A stretch of DNA of 64,000 nt from Sneathiella aquimaris. GTDB lineage: Bacteria > Pseudomonadota > Alphaproteobacteria > Sneathiellales > Sneathiellaceae. Below are positions 42,027-51,277 of this stretch, in pieces. Within the stretch, counting starts at the first letter, position 1; each line of letters starts with the position of its first letter. Location of the stretch: assembly GCF_026409565.1 (NCBI RefSeq), contig NZ_CP112881.1, positions 3,789,501 through 3,853,500 on the forward strand, in the 5' to 3' direction. Made by a program: the position numbers and the translations under genes. The notes beneath the pieces are model-generated. The model had not been told where the DNA came from, made no database searches, and saw nothing but the letters and a program-made list of their open reading frames with translations.

Positions 42027-42836
42027 ATGCGTCATACAGGCCAAATTGCATTGGTGACCGGTGGTGCCCAGGGAATTGGACAGGGCATCGTTGAAACCCT
42101 GCATCAAAACGGCGCCAGCGTTGCCATTGTTGATATCCAAAAAGACAAAGCAGGGCAGGTTGCTCAAAAACTCTCGACGAAAGACGCGCCGGTCATAGCC
42201 ATCGAGGCAGATATCATGGCGCCTGAGGGATGTAAAAAAGCCATCCAGCAGGTTGAAGCCTCTTTAGGCGGCCTTGATATCCTCGTCAACAACGCCGCCG
42301 TGGCCCGCAAAAAAGAATATATTGGAAAACTGGCAGGAACAGACTGGAATGATCACAGCAAACTGGTTCTGGAAGCGGCCGTTCATCTTGCGGATTACGC
42401 GACACCCCTGCTTAAAAAATCCGGTCATGGCGCAATCCTGAATGTATCCTCTGTAACCGCGCTTCGGATCGCCCATCAACAAACCAGTTGGGCATATCAT
42501 GTCTCGAAGGCCGGTTTGGAACAGCTTACTCGGTATCTGGCGGTTAAACTGGGACCTGATAACATTCGGGTTAATGCGGTCGCTCCGGGACTGGTCAATC
42601 GAAGCGAAGGCGTCAAATTAACAGACTTTCCGGAAAATGTGCGCATTGTCGAGCAAACCGTTCCCCTTCGCCGGGTTGCATCGGCCTCTGATATTGGGAG
42701 AACGGTTTCGTTTCTTTGTTCTGACGAGGCCTCCTATATTACCGGGCAGGTGCTGACCATTGATGGCGGACTTGGGCTCACCGAAACATTTGGAACCGGC
42801 CTTGCGCTGTCACAGGCTCTGGCGTCCTCTGACTAG
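42027..42836 (+). CDS. Short-chain dehydrogenase/reductase
   Basis: A 269-residue SDR with TGGAQGIGQG, NNAAVARK, a catalytic YHVSK and the C-terminal SDEASYITGQVLTIDGG typical of FabG-like oxidoreductases. The Asp in VAIVDIQKDKA after the second strand suggests NAD(H) use. Third gene of the likely radical SAM operon. Confidence 0.85.
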   Translation: MRHTGQIALVTGGAQGIGQGIVETLHQNGASVAIVDIQKDKAGQVAQKLSTKDAPVIAIEADIMAPEGCKKAIQQVEASLGGLDILVNNAAVARKKEYIGKLAGTDWNDHSKLVLEAAVHLADYATPLLKKSGHGAILNVSSVTALRIAHQQTSWAYHVSKAGLEQLTRYLAVKLGPDNIRVNAVAPGLVNRSEGVKLTDFPENVRIVEQTVPLRRVASASDIGRTVSFLCSDEASYITGQVLTIDGGLGLTETFGTGLALSQALASSD

Positions 42837-42879
42837 AATAAAGATTGCGCCCTGTTAAATACTTGCATATTTTGCATGA

Positions 42880-43788
42880 ATGAATTTTGACAGCCTGCAG
42901 ATCTTTCTGGAAGTCGCCCGAAAATTAAACTTTGCTGCGGTGGCAGCAGATCGGGATGTTAATCCATCTTCCATTTCCAGGTCAATCAGCCAACTTGAAG
43001 ATGAACTGGGCATTCGCTTGCTGCAACGAACGACCCGCAGCATGTCGCTAACCGAAGCGGGTCACCATTTCTTGCAAAGAGCCATCACCCTTCTGGAAGA
43101 ACTGGAACAAACGAAAGAAGAACTCCGCCCTTCGGAAAAAGGTCCCAGCGGGACCCTGCGACTAACGGCCTCAGTCGCTTTCGGTGAGATTGTTCTCATG
43201 CCCTTGATGGCCGCGTTCAAAAAACAATATCCGAATATTAAGCTTGATCTCATTTTTACCGACACCGTTGTCGATCTGATCTCGGAAGGGATCGACTTGG
43301 CCATTCGGTTGCAACCGTCGGACCATGCAGATCATATCACAACCCGATTGATGGACACCCGCTACTTCTTATGCGCGACACCAGGTTTTTCCCAGTCAAT
43401 CGGCGACTTGAACACGCCTGACGCAATGAAAAATGTAAACTGCATTACCCATTCCTTGCCATCTTATCGGACAGATCTTTTTTTTCAAAACACAGAAAAC
43501 CCCGCCGAAACAAGCCGAATTCCCATACAGGGCGATATGACCGTTCAATCAGCCCTTAGTGTAAAAACAGCGATCCTTGAAGGTTTGGGTGCCGGGCTTC
43601 TCGCTGACTGGCTTGTTCGGGACGATCTGAAAAAGGGAACCCTGATTGATCTTTTTCCGCATTATTCCGTGACAGCAACCAATTTTTCAACGGCCGTCTG
43701 GGCGCTTTATCCCAGTCGGCACTATGTGCCCGCTAAAGTACGGGCAATGCTCGATTTCCTGCGCAGAAAAATCGGAACGGTGACCTGA
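42880..43788 (+). CDS. LysR family transcriptional regulator
   Basis: A 302-residue LysR-type regulator with the N-terminal winged helix (NFDSLQIFLEVARKLNFAAVA, SSISRSISQLEDELGIRLLQRTTR) and a substrate-binding-like effector domain. ATG 42880 is used; the ATG at 42876 is closed after four codons. It lies between SDR genes on the same strand, and palindromes with TGCA half-sites occur both just before it and upstream of the next SDR, so it probably controls these dehydrogenases. Confidence 0.88.
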   Translation: MNFDSLQIFLEVARKLNFAAVAADRDVNPSSISRSISQLEDELGIRLLQRTTRSMSLTEAGHHFLQRAITLLEELEQTKEELRPSEKGPSGTLRLTASVAFGEIVLMPLMAAFKKQYPNIKLDLIFTDTVVDLISEGIDLAIRLQPSDHADHITTRLMDTRYFLCATPGFSQSIGDLNTPDAMKNVNCITHSLPSYRTDLFFQNTENPAETSRIPIQGDMTVQSALSVKTAILEGLGAGLLADWLVRDDLKKGTLIDLFPHYSVTATNFSTAVWALYPSRHYVPAKVRAMLDFLRRKIGTVT

Positions 43789-43823
43789 CATATAATCAAG
43801 ATTATTCCTATTAATGTTTCTAT

Positions 43824-43840
43824 TGCATTAATATAATGCA
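43824..43840. promoter_or_regulatory. 17-bp palindrome upstream of SDR, LysR-type box
   Basis: TGCATTA-ATA-TAATGCA, 74 bp before the SDR start. A TGCA-N5-TGCA element also precedes the LysR gene (42866-42878). LysR binding is inferred. Confidence 0.5.
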
Positions 43841-43914
43841 GATTGGCTACTTTATTCCGCTGGGACCGATTGTTACCTGTTGCTTTCTTCAACCAATGCA
43901 CAGGAAACAGCTTC

Positions 43915-44697
43915 ATGACACAAATACGCCCGCAGGATTTCACAGGAAAAACAGCTTTGATCTTCGGCGCAAGCCGCGGGATCGGATTGGCCACGGCCTT
44001 TAAACTGGCGGAGTACGGTGCCGAAGTCATCCTGACAGCGCGCGACCAAAACGACGGAATGCAGGCAGCGGATGATATTCGTGCAAAAGGCGGAATAGCC
44101 CATTTCAAAAGATGTGACGTCAGTGACTATGAGTCGGTTTGCTCCGCTGTTCAATATTGTCAGAAGGAAACCGGACGACTCGATATCGTTGTAAACAATG
44201 CAGGGGTCATAGAACCCTTAAGTTATTTGGCTGACAGCGACCCTGAACTGTGGTCCGCGGCCGTCGACATCAATCTCAAGGGCATCTATTTTTCGATGCG
44301 TTCCGCCATACCGATCATGCGGGCGCTTGGCGGCGGTATCATTGTTAACCTGAGTTCCGGAGCAGCGAACAGCGCGTTGACCGGGTGGAGTCATTACTGC
44401 TCTACAAAAGCGGCAGGCAAAAAACTCACCGAAATTGCCCAATTGGAAGTCGCCGGGCACAATATTCGGATCGTCGGGCTATCACCGGGCACCGTATCAA
44501 CCGGCATGATGGATAAAATCCGAAAGGCCCAGATCAACGCGGTCAGCAATCTTGACCCCTCTGTTCACATCCCCGCTGAATGGGCCGCCGAGGCTGTTGC
44601 GTTTCTTTGTGGGCCGGGCGGTGTTGAATTTGCAGGAAGTGATTTTTCGATCAAAACCCCGGAAGGCCGCGACCGTGTAGGTCTGCCAAGTAATTAA
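43915..44697 (+). CDS. Short-chain dehydrogenase/reductase
   Basis: A 260-residue SDR: FGASRGIGLA, NNAGVIEP, the catalytic YCSTK, and Ser in NLSSGAANS. LTARDQND after the second strand suggests NADP(H). AGGAAACAG precedes ATG 43915; the upstream 24 codons are discarded. A perfect palindrome precedes it, probably a LysR target. Confidence 0.85.
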   Translation: MTQIRPQDFTGKTALIFGASRGIGLATAFKLAEYGAEVILTARDQNDGMQAADDIRAKGGIAHFKRCDVSDYESVCSAVQYCQKETGRLDIVVNNAGVIEPLSYLADSDPELWSAAVDINLKGIYFSMRSAIPIMRALGGGIIVNLSSGAANSALTGWSHYCSTKAAGKKLTEIAQLEVAGHNIRIVGLSPGTVSTGMMDKIRKAQINAVSNLDPSVHIPAEWAAEAVAFLCGPGGVEFAGSDFSIKTPEGRDRVGLPSN

Positions 44698-44822
44698 AAT
44701 TGGCCATCCAAGAGACGCACCGCAATGGCATCGCCTGCCAGTCGAGAAAAAATTTTTATTTTTGAACCTCAGCGCATGGACCGACGACAAACAGGTATTA
44801 CACTCTGAAAAAGGAACCTGTT

Positions 44823-45365
44823 ATGAAAATCTCTACGCTTTCTACTCTATTAACCGCACTCGTAATTTCCACCGTCGCGTCCAGCGCAATGGCCAACAAC
44901 CCAAACGGGCCGAAACCCAAATGTCCCCTTGGTCAATTGCCTGTTCTGGAAAATGGCGCATATCATTGCGAAGACGCGAAGATAAAAAGCAATTCAGCCC
45001 CCTCTCGGTCAATGACTGCGCCGAAACGGGTAAAAGCGAAAGTCGCATTGCCTGATTTTAAAATCATGGGCGCGAAACGGAAGCCTGGCTCTCAAAATAC
45101 CTTTCAGGTGAAAATCCGGAATATGGGAGCTGGCCCCGCACCACAAGGCGTTTTATTTGGTCAGCATTTTCTGGCAAATAACCAGTCTTGGGGGGCGGAT
45201 GCGATTATTCCTCCCATCGCCTCCGGGCAAACAAAGCTGGTCACGATTACGATCCCGCCTGAAAATTATACGCGGGGTGATCGTCTTCTTTTCACAGCCG
45301 ATTATTTTAAAAAGATCACGGAAAGCAATGAGACAAACAACAGCTACGGCATGAATTATCAATAA
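44823..45365 (+). CDS. Secreted CARDB-domain protein
   Basis: A 180-residue exported protein with a signal peptide ending SSAMA near residue 24, then a short cysteine pair (KPKCPLGQ, YHCEDAK), a basic linker and a C-terminal CARDB-like Ig fold of about 105 residues (PDFKIMGAKRK, VKIRNMGAGPAPQG, NETNNSYG). CARDB domains are adhesion or scaffold modules in the periplasm or outside the cell. AAGGA lies before the ATG, and a strong terminator follows. Confidence 0.8.
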   Translation: MKISTLSTLLTALVISTVASSAMANNPNGPKPKCPLGQLPVLENGAYHCEDAKIKSNSAPSRSMTAPKRVKAKVALPDFKIMGAKRKPGSQNTFQVKIRNMGAGPAPQGVLFGQHFLANNQSWGADAIIPPIASGQTKLVTITIPPENYTRGDRLLFTADYFKKITESNETNNSYGMNYQ

Positions 45366-45383
45366 CCTGACCCCGTATTTGAC

Positions 45384-45419
45384 AAAAAAGGCCCGAACTG
45401 ATGGGTACGGGCCTTTTTT
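45384..45419. terminator. Bidirectional rho-independent terminator
   Basis: A 12-bp stem AAAAAAGGCCCG/CGGGCCTTTTTT with T-runs on both strands, placed between the convergent CARDB gene and chemoreceptor operon. Confidence 0.92.
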
Positions 45420-45446
45420 ATTCTTCAGGAATGCTGATAATGCCTC

Positions 45447-46682
45447 TTATGCTACTTTGATCACCTGCAAAAATTCTGCTGATTGTTTTTTTAAAGACAG
45501 AACCGTCGCGTTCAACTGAGACGCGGCCGCATCCAGTTCATCGGCTGATTTCAATGTACTCGTCGCAGAGTCATAAACTTTACTGATATTAACCGCGACT
45601 TCATTGGTGCCCTGGGAGGCTTCCTGAATATTCCGACTGATTTCAAGGGTTGCCGAGGTTTGCTCTTCAGTAGCAGACGCGATCGACGACGTGATTTCAT
45701 TCAGCTGCAGGATCGAATCTGCAATTTTCTGGACGGCCAAAACCGTACTTTCTGTACTGCCCTGAATGGATTGAACCTGCTGATCAACTTCACCCGTTGC
45801 GTTGGTGGTCTGCTGGGCAAGGCTTTTTACCTCAGAGGCCACAACCGCAAATCCTTTACCCGCTTCGCCGGCTCTTGCCGCTTCAATCGTGGCGTTCAGG
45901 GCCAGCAGGTTTGTTTGATCTGCAATGTCTTTGATCAGGCCAACCGTCATGCCAATATTTTCAGACGCGCCCTTTAATTGCTGGATGGTTTCCGAAGTTA
46001 AGGTTGCATCTTCTGATGCAGAAGAGGTTCTCGTCGAAGAAGCGGCCACCTGCCGGGCAATTTCCTGCACAGAAGCGGAAAGTTGTTCAGACGCGGCACT
46101 CACTGTCTGCACATTAACGGTCGCTTCTTCCGCCGCGGCGGCCACGGTTGAGGCAAGATTTTGATTTTCCGTTGCATATTCTTTCAGTTGCAAAGATGTA
46201 CTCGCGACCTGAGAAACGGTCGCGCTTAAGATCTGAACAACTTCACCAATACTTTGCTCAAAGGCGTCACTCAGGTCATTCCGCTGGCGAATTTTATCGG
46301 CGTTCATTTGCTGCATGGTTTCAATCGTGGAATTCATCTGTCGGGCGCCATCGCCAAAACGACCCCGCATACCGGTATCCAGAAACCTGCGATAATAAAT
46401 CCCGGCTGTCGCCGCAGAAAGGGAGGCCGTTGATTCCCGAATAAACGAATCCGTGAGATCAAGGGTCTGATTAAAACCGGCGAGAGTTGGCGACAGGTCA
46501 CCATGACAATCCCAGTCAATAATCCTGGCTTCCATATCCCCGCGCTGCACCCGCTCAGTAACCTCCTGCAAGGACGCAAAGGCTGCTTTATAGGCCTCCA
46601 GTTCCGCTTTCAACAGGTCGATAGAAGAAGCCTCAGCTGTTTTTTCGTCAGTCTTTTCTTTTCCGCCAAATAATCCAAACAT
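45447..46682 (-). CDS. Soluble methyl-accepting chemotaxis protein
   Basis: A 411-residue chemoreceptor without membrane helices. The first 120 residues are an unassigned cytoplasmic sensor or linker region. The signalling hairpin tip [20 protein letters not shown] is canonical for binding CheA/CheW. Its ATG directly follows the TGA of the PAS gene (TGAATG), so the two are translationally coupled and likely form one sensor: PAS input from the small protein, output through this receptor. Confidence 0.9.
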   Translation of the reverse strand: MFGLFGGKEKTDEKTAEASSIDLLKAELEAYKAAFASLQEVTERVQRGDMEARIIDWDCHGDLSPTLAGFNQTLDLTDSFIRESTASLSAATAGIYYRRFLDTGMRGRFGDGARQMNSTIETMQQMNADKIRQRNDLSDAFEQSIGEVVQILSATVSQVASTSLQLKEYATENQNLASTVAAAAEEATVNVQTVSAASEQLSASVQEIARQVAASSTRTSSASEDATLTSETIQQLKGASENIGMTVGLIKDIADQTNLLALNATIEAARAGEAGKGFAVVASEVKSLAQQTTNATGEVDQQVQSIQGSTESTVLAVQKIADSILQLNEITSSIASATEEQTSATLEISRNIQEASQGTNEVAVNISKVYDSATSTLKSADELDAAASQLNATVLSLKKQSAEFLQVIKVA

Positions 46683-47204
46683 TCAGGCCACCATCTTCCA
46701 GACAAATTCATCATAATTTTCTGCCGCTGCCTGAACTTTGGCATTCAAAAATTCATACCCCGCGTCCGCTGCCGCTTTCGGGTTTGTATGCTTGTTTTCT
46801 TCTGCGAGGGCGTCTGCATATAACTTCGAAATTTCCCGAACCATTGCCGTATCCGGTGCCCGTCTGTTGGAATGATAACCAATGACGGCCCCTTCTGCAT
46901 TCCAGGATGGCGTGACATGCGCAATAACCCAGTAAAATTTCCCGGTAGCAGACATATTTTTCACATAGGCGAAAATTTCTTTTTCCTGATGCAGGGTTTC
47001 CCATAGAAGCTTGAACACGCTTCTTGGCATATCCGGATGGCGGATAATATTATGTGGCTTACCGATCACATCGGCTGTTTTCATTTCCGCAACCCGGCAA
47101 AAGACATCGTTCGCATAGGTTATCCGGCCTTTCAAGTCCGTTTTGGACACAATGATTTCATCAGGCGAAAATTTAATTTCCGTATCAACAGGGGTGATGT
47201 GCAT
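46683..47204 (-). CDS. Aer-like PAS sensor protein
   Basis: A 173-residue soluble PAS protein. ITYANDVFCRVAEM, HNIIRHPDMPRSVFKLLWETL and YWVIAHVTPSWN match the PAS domain of the aerotaxis receptor Aer, which binds FAD. The domain is not fused to HAMP or signalling parts here; these are supplied by the next gene. ATG 47204 follows GAGG; the earlier 22 codons are not part of the domain. Energy or redox taxis is the likely role. Confidence 0.85.
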   Translation of the reverse strand: MHITPVDTEIKFSPDEIIVSKTDLKGRITYANDVFCRVAEMKTADVIGKPHNIIRHPDMPRSVFKLLWETLHQEKEIFAYVKNMSATGKFYWVIAHVTPSWNAEGAVIGYHSNRRAPDTAMVREISKLYADALAEENKHTNPKAAADAGYEFLNAKVQAAAENYDEFVWKMVA

Positions 47205-47499
47205 GGAAGCCTCAGGGATGTACGTGTTACGCAGGTATTTGGGTTCTCGATTAGGCGTTCTAACGTACAAATAATTAAAAAAGGAATAACTTAGACACGC
47301 ACATGTTAAATTAGTTCTTTTTGTGTATTTTTTTTATTTTTTTTCTAAGACTATAGATATATAGCATGATAGTATATCATCAGGTAATTTCTATGGGTCC
47401 GGCAAGGGGGCAAAGGCTTATAAAATCCTTATCGTTTTGTGAAGCACTTTTTGATACCCTATTACTTCTTAAAGTGCCTTCTAGGTAGTATGGAGTAGT

Positions 47500-49236
47500 T
47501 TGTTGATCGTAGGCCTTGTTAAAGAAGTAACTCTGTTATTAACCCTTGCACTCATCCACAAGTATATCATCAGAGAATTACAAGATCGATCAAACCTGAT
47601 CCTGCCTGCGCTTGGTCTCCTGTTCGGCTTAATCAGCATTATTGGTATGATGGTGCCTTTCGAAGTCGCTCCCGGCATTTTTTTTGATGGTCGGACAATC
47701 ATCCTTGCCCTCAGTGGTTTATTCGGTGGCTATATCGGCGGTACCATTGCCATGGTTATGGCCGGTGGATACCGACTATGGCTTGGCGGCGACGGCGCAA
47801 TGGTTGGGGTCCTTTCCATTATAATCGCAACCGGGTGCGGATGTGCGTTACGTGTTTATGTGCACGGAAAAACCGAAAAAGTGACAGTCTGGATGCTTCT
47901 TGGGCTGGGTTTTGTTGTCCATCTGGGACTGATCAGCCTCTTTCCGTTGCTGCATGCAGAAAGCTTCGAAAACATCATTGCAGATCTTTCGATCGCTATT
48001 CTGATTGTGTATCCCCCCAGCGTTGCTTTCCTGGGCCTACTGTTTTTGGACAACTATCGACGGCTGGAAGTTGAAAGAGAACTGACAAGCAAGCAGGCGG
48101 TTATCGACGCCCATTCCATCTTCAGTGAAACCAATGCAAATGGCATCATTACTAAGACTAATCCGCTGTTCTGCGAAATATCGGGCTATACCAAAGAAGA
48201 ACTGGTAGGTCAGGATCACCGGATCCTGAATTCAAAAGTGCACCCACCTGAATTTTTTGAAGATATGTGGCGCACCATTTCACGTGGTGACATCTGGAAA
48301 GGCGATATTTGCAATCGCTCCAAAAACGGAAATATATACTGGGTGAAGTCAACAATCGTTCCTGTTCTGGACCAGGATGGAAAGATCGCACGCTTTGTGT
48401 CCATGCGAACCGACATAACCGAAGACCAACTTAGCCAGCAACAATTGCGGCATGCCAACCTTCGCGCAAAAGAGGCAAATCAGGCGAAATTGATGTTTCT
48501 GGCATCCATGAGCCACGAACTCAGAACGCCCCTAAACGCCATCATCGGTTTTTCAGACATGATGCGCAAAAGGATCTGGGGGCCCATGGATAACAAACAT
48601 TACGAAAGCTATGTGGAAGACATTTATCAAAGCGGTGAAAGTCTTCTGAGTATGGTCAATGATGTTCTGGATATCTCTAAGTATGAAGCAACCGGATATC
48701 AGTTTTCCCTGGAAAATTATGACGTTGTGGAACACTCCGCGCGCATTGCCAGGCGGTTCGAAAATATGAACGATAACAAGGAAATCAAGATTACAGTTGA
48801 AAAAGGTCCTGATTTTCCAAACTGCATTTATTCCGACAAAACTATCCTGACGCAAATTCTGAACAACCTGATTTCAAATGCGCTGCGCTTTGTGCCAAAC
48901 GAAAATGGTTGGATCAACATTCACTGGAATGTCACCGACAACAAAGAAATCATTTTAACCGTAACGGATAATGGCCCCGGTATTCCAGAAGAAGTCCTCA
49001 AACGCATTGGAGAGCCGTTCATTCTTCAAAATACAGACTATACAGCAAAGAACAAAACCTCAGGAACTGGCCTGGGCCTTTATATCTGCAAATCCCTGAT
49101 TGAAACCCGTGGCGGTAAACTGGAAATAGAAAGCAGCAAAAATAATGGAACCTGTGCCAAGATCAGAATCCCACTGACACTGTGCCAGTCTTCGTCACAA
49201 CAAATTTATGAAAATCTTGAATCTGTTGCCTCTTAA
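47500..49236 (+). CDS. 5TM-PAS sensor histidine kinase
   Basis: A 578-residue membrane kinase. Residues 1-180 hold about five helices with the LytS-type signature (RTIILALSGLFGGYIGGTIA, AGGYRLWLGG). A PAS domain follows (TNPLFCEISGYTKEELVGQDH), then the H-box ASMSHELRTPLNAIIGF and an HATPase domain (NNLISNAL, DNGPGIPE, GTGLGLYICKSL). There is no receiver domain and no response regulator nearby. TTG start codons at 47500 and 47503 are the only ones near GGAG at 47492-47495. The 295 bp before it contain an inverted repeat GCACTTT/AAAGTGC (47454-47477) and nothing else clear. Confidence 0.88.
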   Translation: MLIVGLVKEVTLLLTLALIHKYIIRELQDRSNLILPALGLLFGLISIIGMMVPFEVAPGIFFDGRTIILALSGLFGGYIGGTIAMVMAGGYRLWLGGDGAMVGVLSIIIATGCGCALRVYVHGKTEKVTVWMLLGLGFVVHLGLISLFPLLHAESFENIIADLSIAILIVYPPSVAFLGLLFLDNYRRLEVERELTSKQAVIDAHSIFSETNANGIITKTNPLFCEISGYTKEELVGQDHRILNSKVHPPEFFEDMWRTISRGDIWKGDICNRSKNGNIYWVKSTIVPVLDQDGKIARFVSMRTDITEDQLSQQQLRHANLRAKEANQAKLMFLASMSHELRTPLNAIIGFSDMMRKRIWGPMDNKHYESYVEDIYQSGESLLSMVNDVLDISKYEATGYQFSLENYDVVEHSARIARRFENMNDNKEIKITVEKGPDFPNCIYSDKTILTQILNNLISNALRFVPNENGWINIHWNVTDNKEIILTVTDNGPGIPEEVLKRIGEPFILQNTDYTAKNKTSGTGLGLYICKSLIETRGGKLEIESSKNNGTCAKIRIPLTLCQSSSQQIYENLESVAS

Positions 49237-49265
49237 GGTCCGGGGTAATCCGGCTCACCCATCCT

Positions 49266-50045
49266 TTAAACCCCGCGAAACCGTGCTGGCCTTTTATCCA
49301 TGAAAGCCTGTCCCCCTTCAGTGGCATCAAATCCGGTTTTCAAATCCATATTGACCGCGAGCTCTGCGCGGAACCGTGCTTCATATTCAGCGTCCTGCTG
49401 ATCGTCCACCAATGACCGGGCCGCAACAAGGGCCCGTGTAGGCCCGGCGGCCAATCTATGAGCAAGCAAACGGGTTTCCCTCATAAGGTCTTCCGGTTCA
49501 AACTGTGCGGCAATCAATCCCCATTTTTCCGCCTGATCCGCCGAGATCGGATCGTTTGTCATCATGTATTGAAGCGCCCGATGCCGCCCGATCACCTTGG
49601 GTAACAAATATGTCGATCCTAAATCGGGGCTGAGGCCGATCCGGCTAAAAATCTGGATAAAACGGGCCGTACGCGCGGCAAGGATAATGTCGCCCGTTAA
49701 AGCTAATGAAAAACCGCCGCCTGCTGCGACCCCGTTAACCGCCATAATAACAGGAACCCGACAGGTTCGAATGGCCTGAAACGCTTTAAAATAACATTCC
49801 ATAATCTGGTGGATAATATCGTCCCCTTTGGGGCGATCTTTCAAATCCTGCCCTGAACAAAAACCGCGACCCGATCCCGTGATCACCAGCGCCCGAATGT
49901 CGGGCGTGTTTTTGATCATCGCCAGAACATCCAGCACCTCATCCATCATCTGGAAGGTCAATGCATTTAAACTGTCTGGTTTGTTTAACGACAAGATCAG
50001 AACACTCTCATCCTGTTGCACCGATATCGCCTGATAGTCCGGCAT
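49266..50045 (-). CDS. Enoyl-CoA hydratase/isomerase, PaaG-like
   Basis: A 259-residue crotonase-fold enzyme. The oxyanion-hole segments GRGFCSGQDLKDRP and GVAAGGGFSLALTGD are present; the second catalytic segment reads SRIGLSPDLGSTYLLPKVIG, with Asp where hydratases have Glu, as in PaaG-type isomerases. AGGAGGGG fixes ATG 50045. It is the last gene of the minus-strand acyl-CoA catabolic region. Confidence 0.88.
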   Translation of the reverse strand: MPDYQAISVQQDESVLILSLNKPDSLNALTFQMMDEVLDVLAMIKNTPDIRALVITGSGRGFCSGQDLKDRPKGDDIIHQIMECYFKAFQAIRTCRVPVIMAVNGVAAGGGFSLALTGDIILAARTARFIQIFSRIGLSPDLGSTYLLPKVIGRHRALQYMMTNDPISADQAEKWGLIAAQFEPEDLMRETRLLAHRLAAGPTRALVAARSLVDDQQDAEYEARFRAELAVNMDLKTGFDATEGGQAFMDKRPARFRGV

Positions 50046-50086
50046 CTGTCCCCTCCTCTTCGTGTTTGTTAGCCCATCTGGCCGGT

Positions 50087-51262
50087 TTAGGTGCACGTGG
50101 GTTCTTCATTTCCCTCGCGCTCAAAGCCCACTTCGCGCAAAATTTCTTCCGTATGCTCTCCCAATAAGGGGGGGAGGCGCCGGATCGATGACGGCGTCCC
50201 TGAAAAGCGGATCGGCGGATCCGTCATTCGAATACGCCCTTCTGTGGGATGATCCTCGAATTTCCAGAAATCCGATGCCTTCAACTGTTCATCCTCCAAC
50301 AACGCCTCTTTGGTCAACACCGGCTGAACAGGAATATTCGCCTCCCGCAGCAAAGCCACCCATTCGTCGCTGGATCGGGTCGCAACGATTTCTTCTAAAA
50401 ATCCATAGATTTCCTCGGAATGCTGAACCCGGGATGCCAGATTGGAAAATCGGGGATCCGCTTGCAAATCTTCGCGTCCGGCGATCTTGAACATGGCGCG
50501 CCAGTTATCATCCGTATACGGCAAAACTGCCAGATATCCGTCTGTTGTCGCATAGGGTTTGCGCATGGTATTCAGTAACCGGGCGTATCCCATCTGATCA
50601 ATCGGTGGATCAAAGACAGCACCGAACAGATGCTCGACCATCACAAAATCCACCAGACTTTCAAACATCGGCACTTCAATCTCTTGACCGCCCGCGCCTC
50701 TTTCCCGCGCAAACAGAGCCGCCAGAATTGCCGACACCACATTAAAGGCGGTTGTCTTGTCGGCCATGACTGTTGGGACATAGCGAGGTTGATCCGAGGT
50801 TATCGTCTGAAGATCCGCAAGCCCGCTGGCGGCCTGGATAATATCGTCATAGGCCGGATCGTTAGCCTTGGGCCCGTCTTTACGAAACCCATAAGTTGCA
50901 CAGTAAATCAGGTTGGGAAATCGGTCGCGAAACTCTGAATAGTCCAGCTTCAGTTTTTCCATCACCCTGGGCCGGAAATTATGAACAAGAACATCGGCTG
51001 TTTCGACAATCCTGAACAGGGCCTGCCGGTCCTCGGGGGAAGTTAAATCAAGAACAACGCTGCGTTTATTTCGATTTGCCGACAGGAATAAGGGTCCCAT
51101 TGTCGGCGTTTTTCGGGGACCTGTATGCCGCGTTGTGTCACCAGAAGGGGTTTCGATCTTTATAACATCGGCCCCCATATCCCCCAGCATCTGAGTTGCC
51201 CATGGGCCCAGAACAACGGTTGTCAGATCAATGATGCGAATACCATCAAGGGATCCCGCCAT
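50087..51262 (-). CDS. CaiB/BaiF CoA-transferase
   Basis: A 391-residue class III CoA-transferase. LGDMGADVIKIE and SVVLDLTSPEDR are family hallmarks, and the catalytic Asp is in DPAYDDIIQAASG. These enzymes move CoA from an acyl-CoA to a free acid without ATP. GGGAGAG precedes the ATG. It lies 15 bp downstream of the CitE-like lyase; a second, related transferase lies upstream at 52676. Confidence 0.9.
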   Translation of the reverse strand: MAGSLDGIRIIDLTTVVLGPWATQMLGDMGADVIKIETPSGDTTRHTGPRKTPTMGPLFLSANRNKRSVVLDLTSPEDRQALFRIVETADVLVHNFRPRVMEKLKLDYSEFRDRFPNLIYCATYGFRKDGPKANDPAYDDIIQAASGLADLQTITSDQPRYVPTVMADKTTAFNVVSAILAALFARERGAGGQEIEVPMFESLVDFVMVEHLFGAVFDPPIDQMGYARLLNTMRKPYATTDGYLAVLPYTDDNWRAMFKIAGREDLQADPRFSNLASRVQHSEEIYGFLEEIVATRSSDEWVALLREANIPVQPVLTKEALLEDEQLKASDFWKFEDHPTEGRIRMTDPPIRFSGTPSSIRRLPPLLGEHTEEILREVGFEREGNEEPTCT

Positions 51263-51277
51263 TTTACACTCTCCCTG

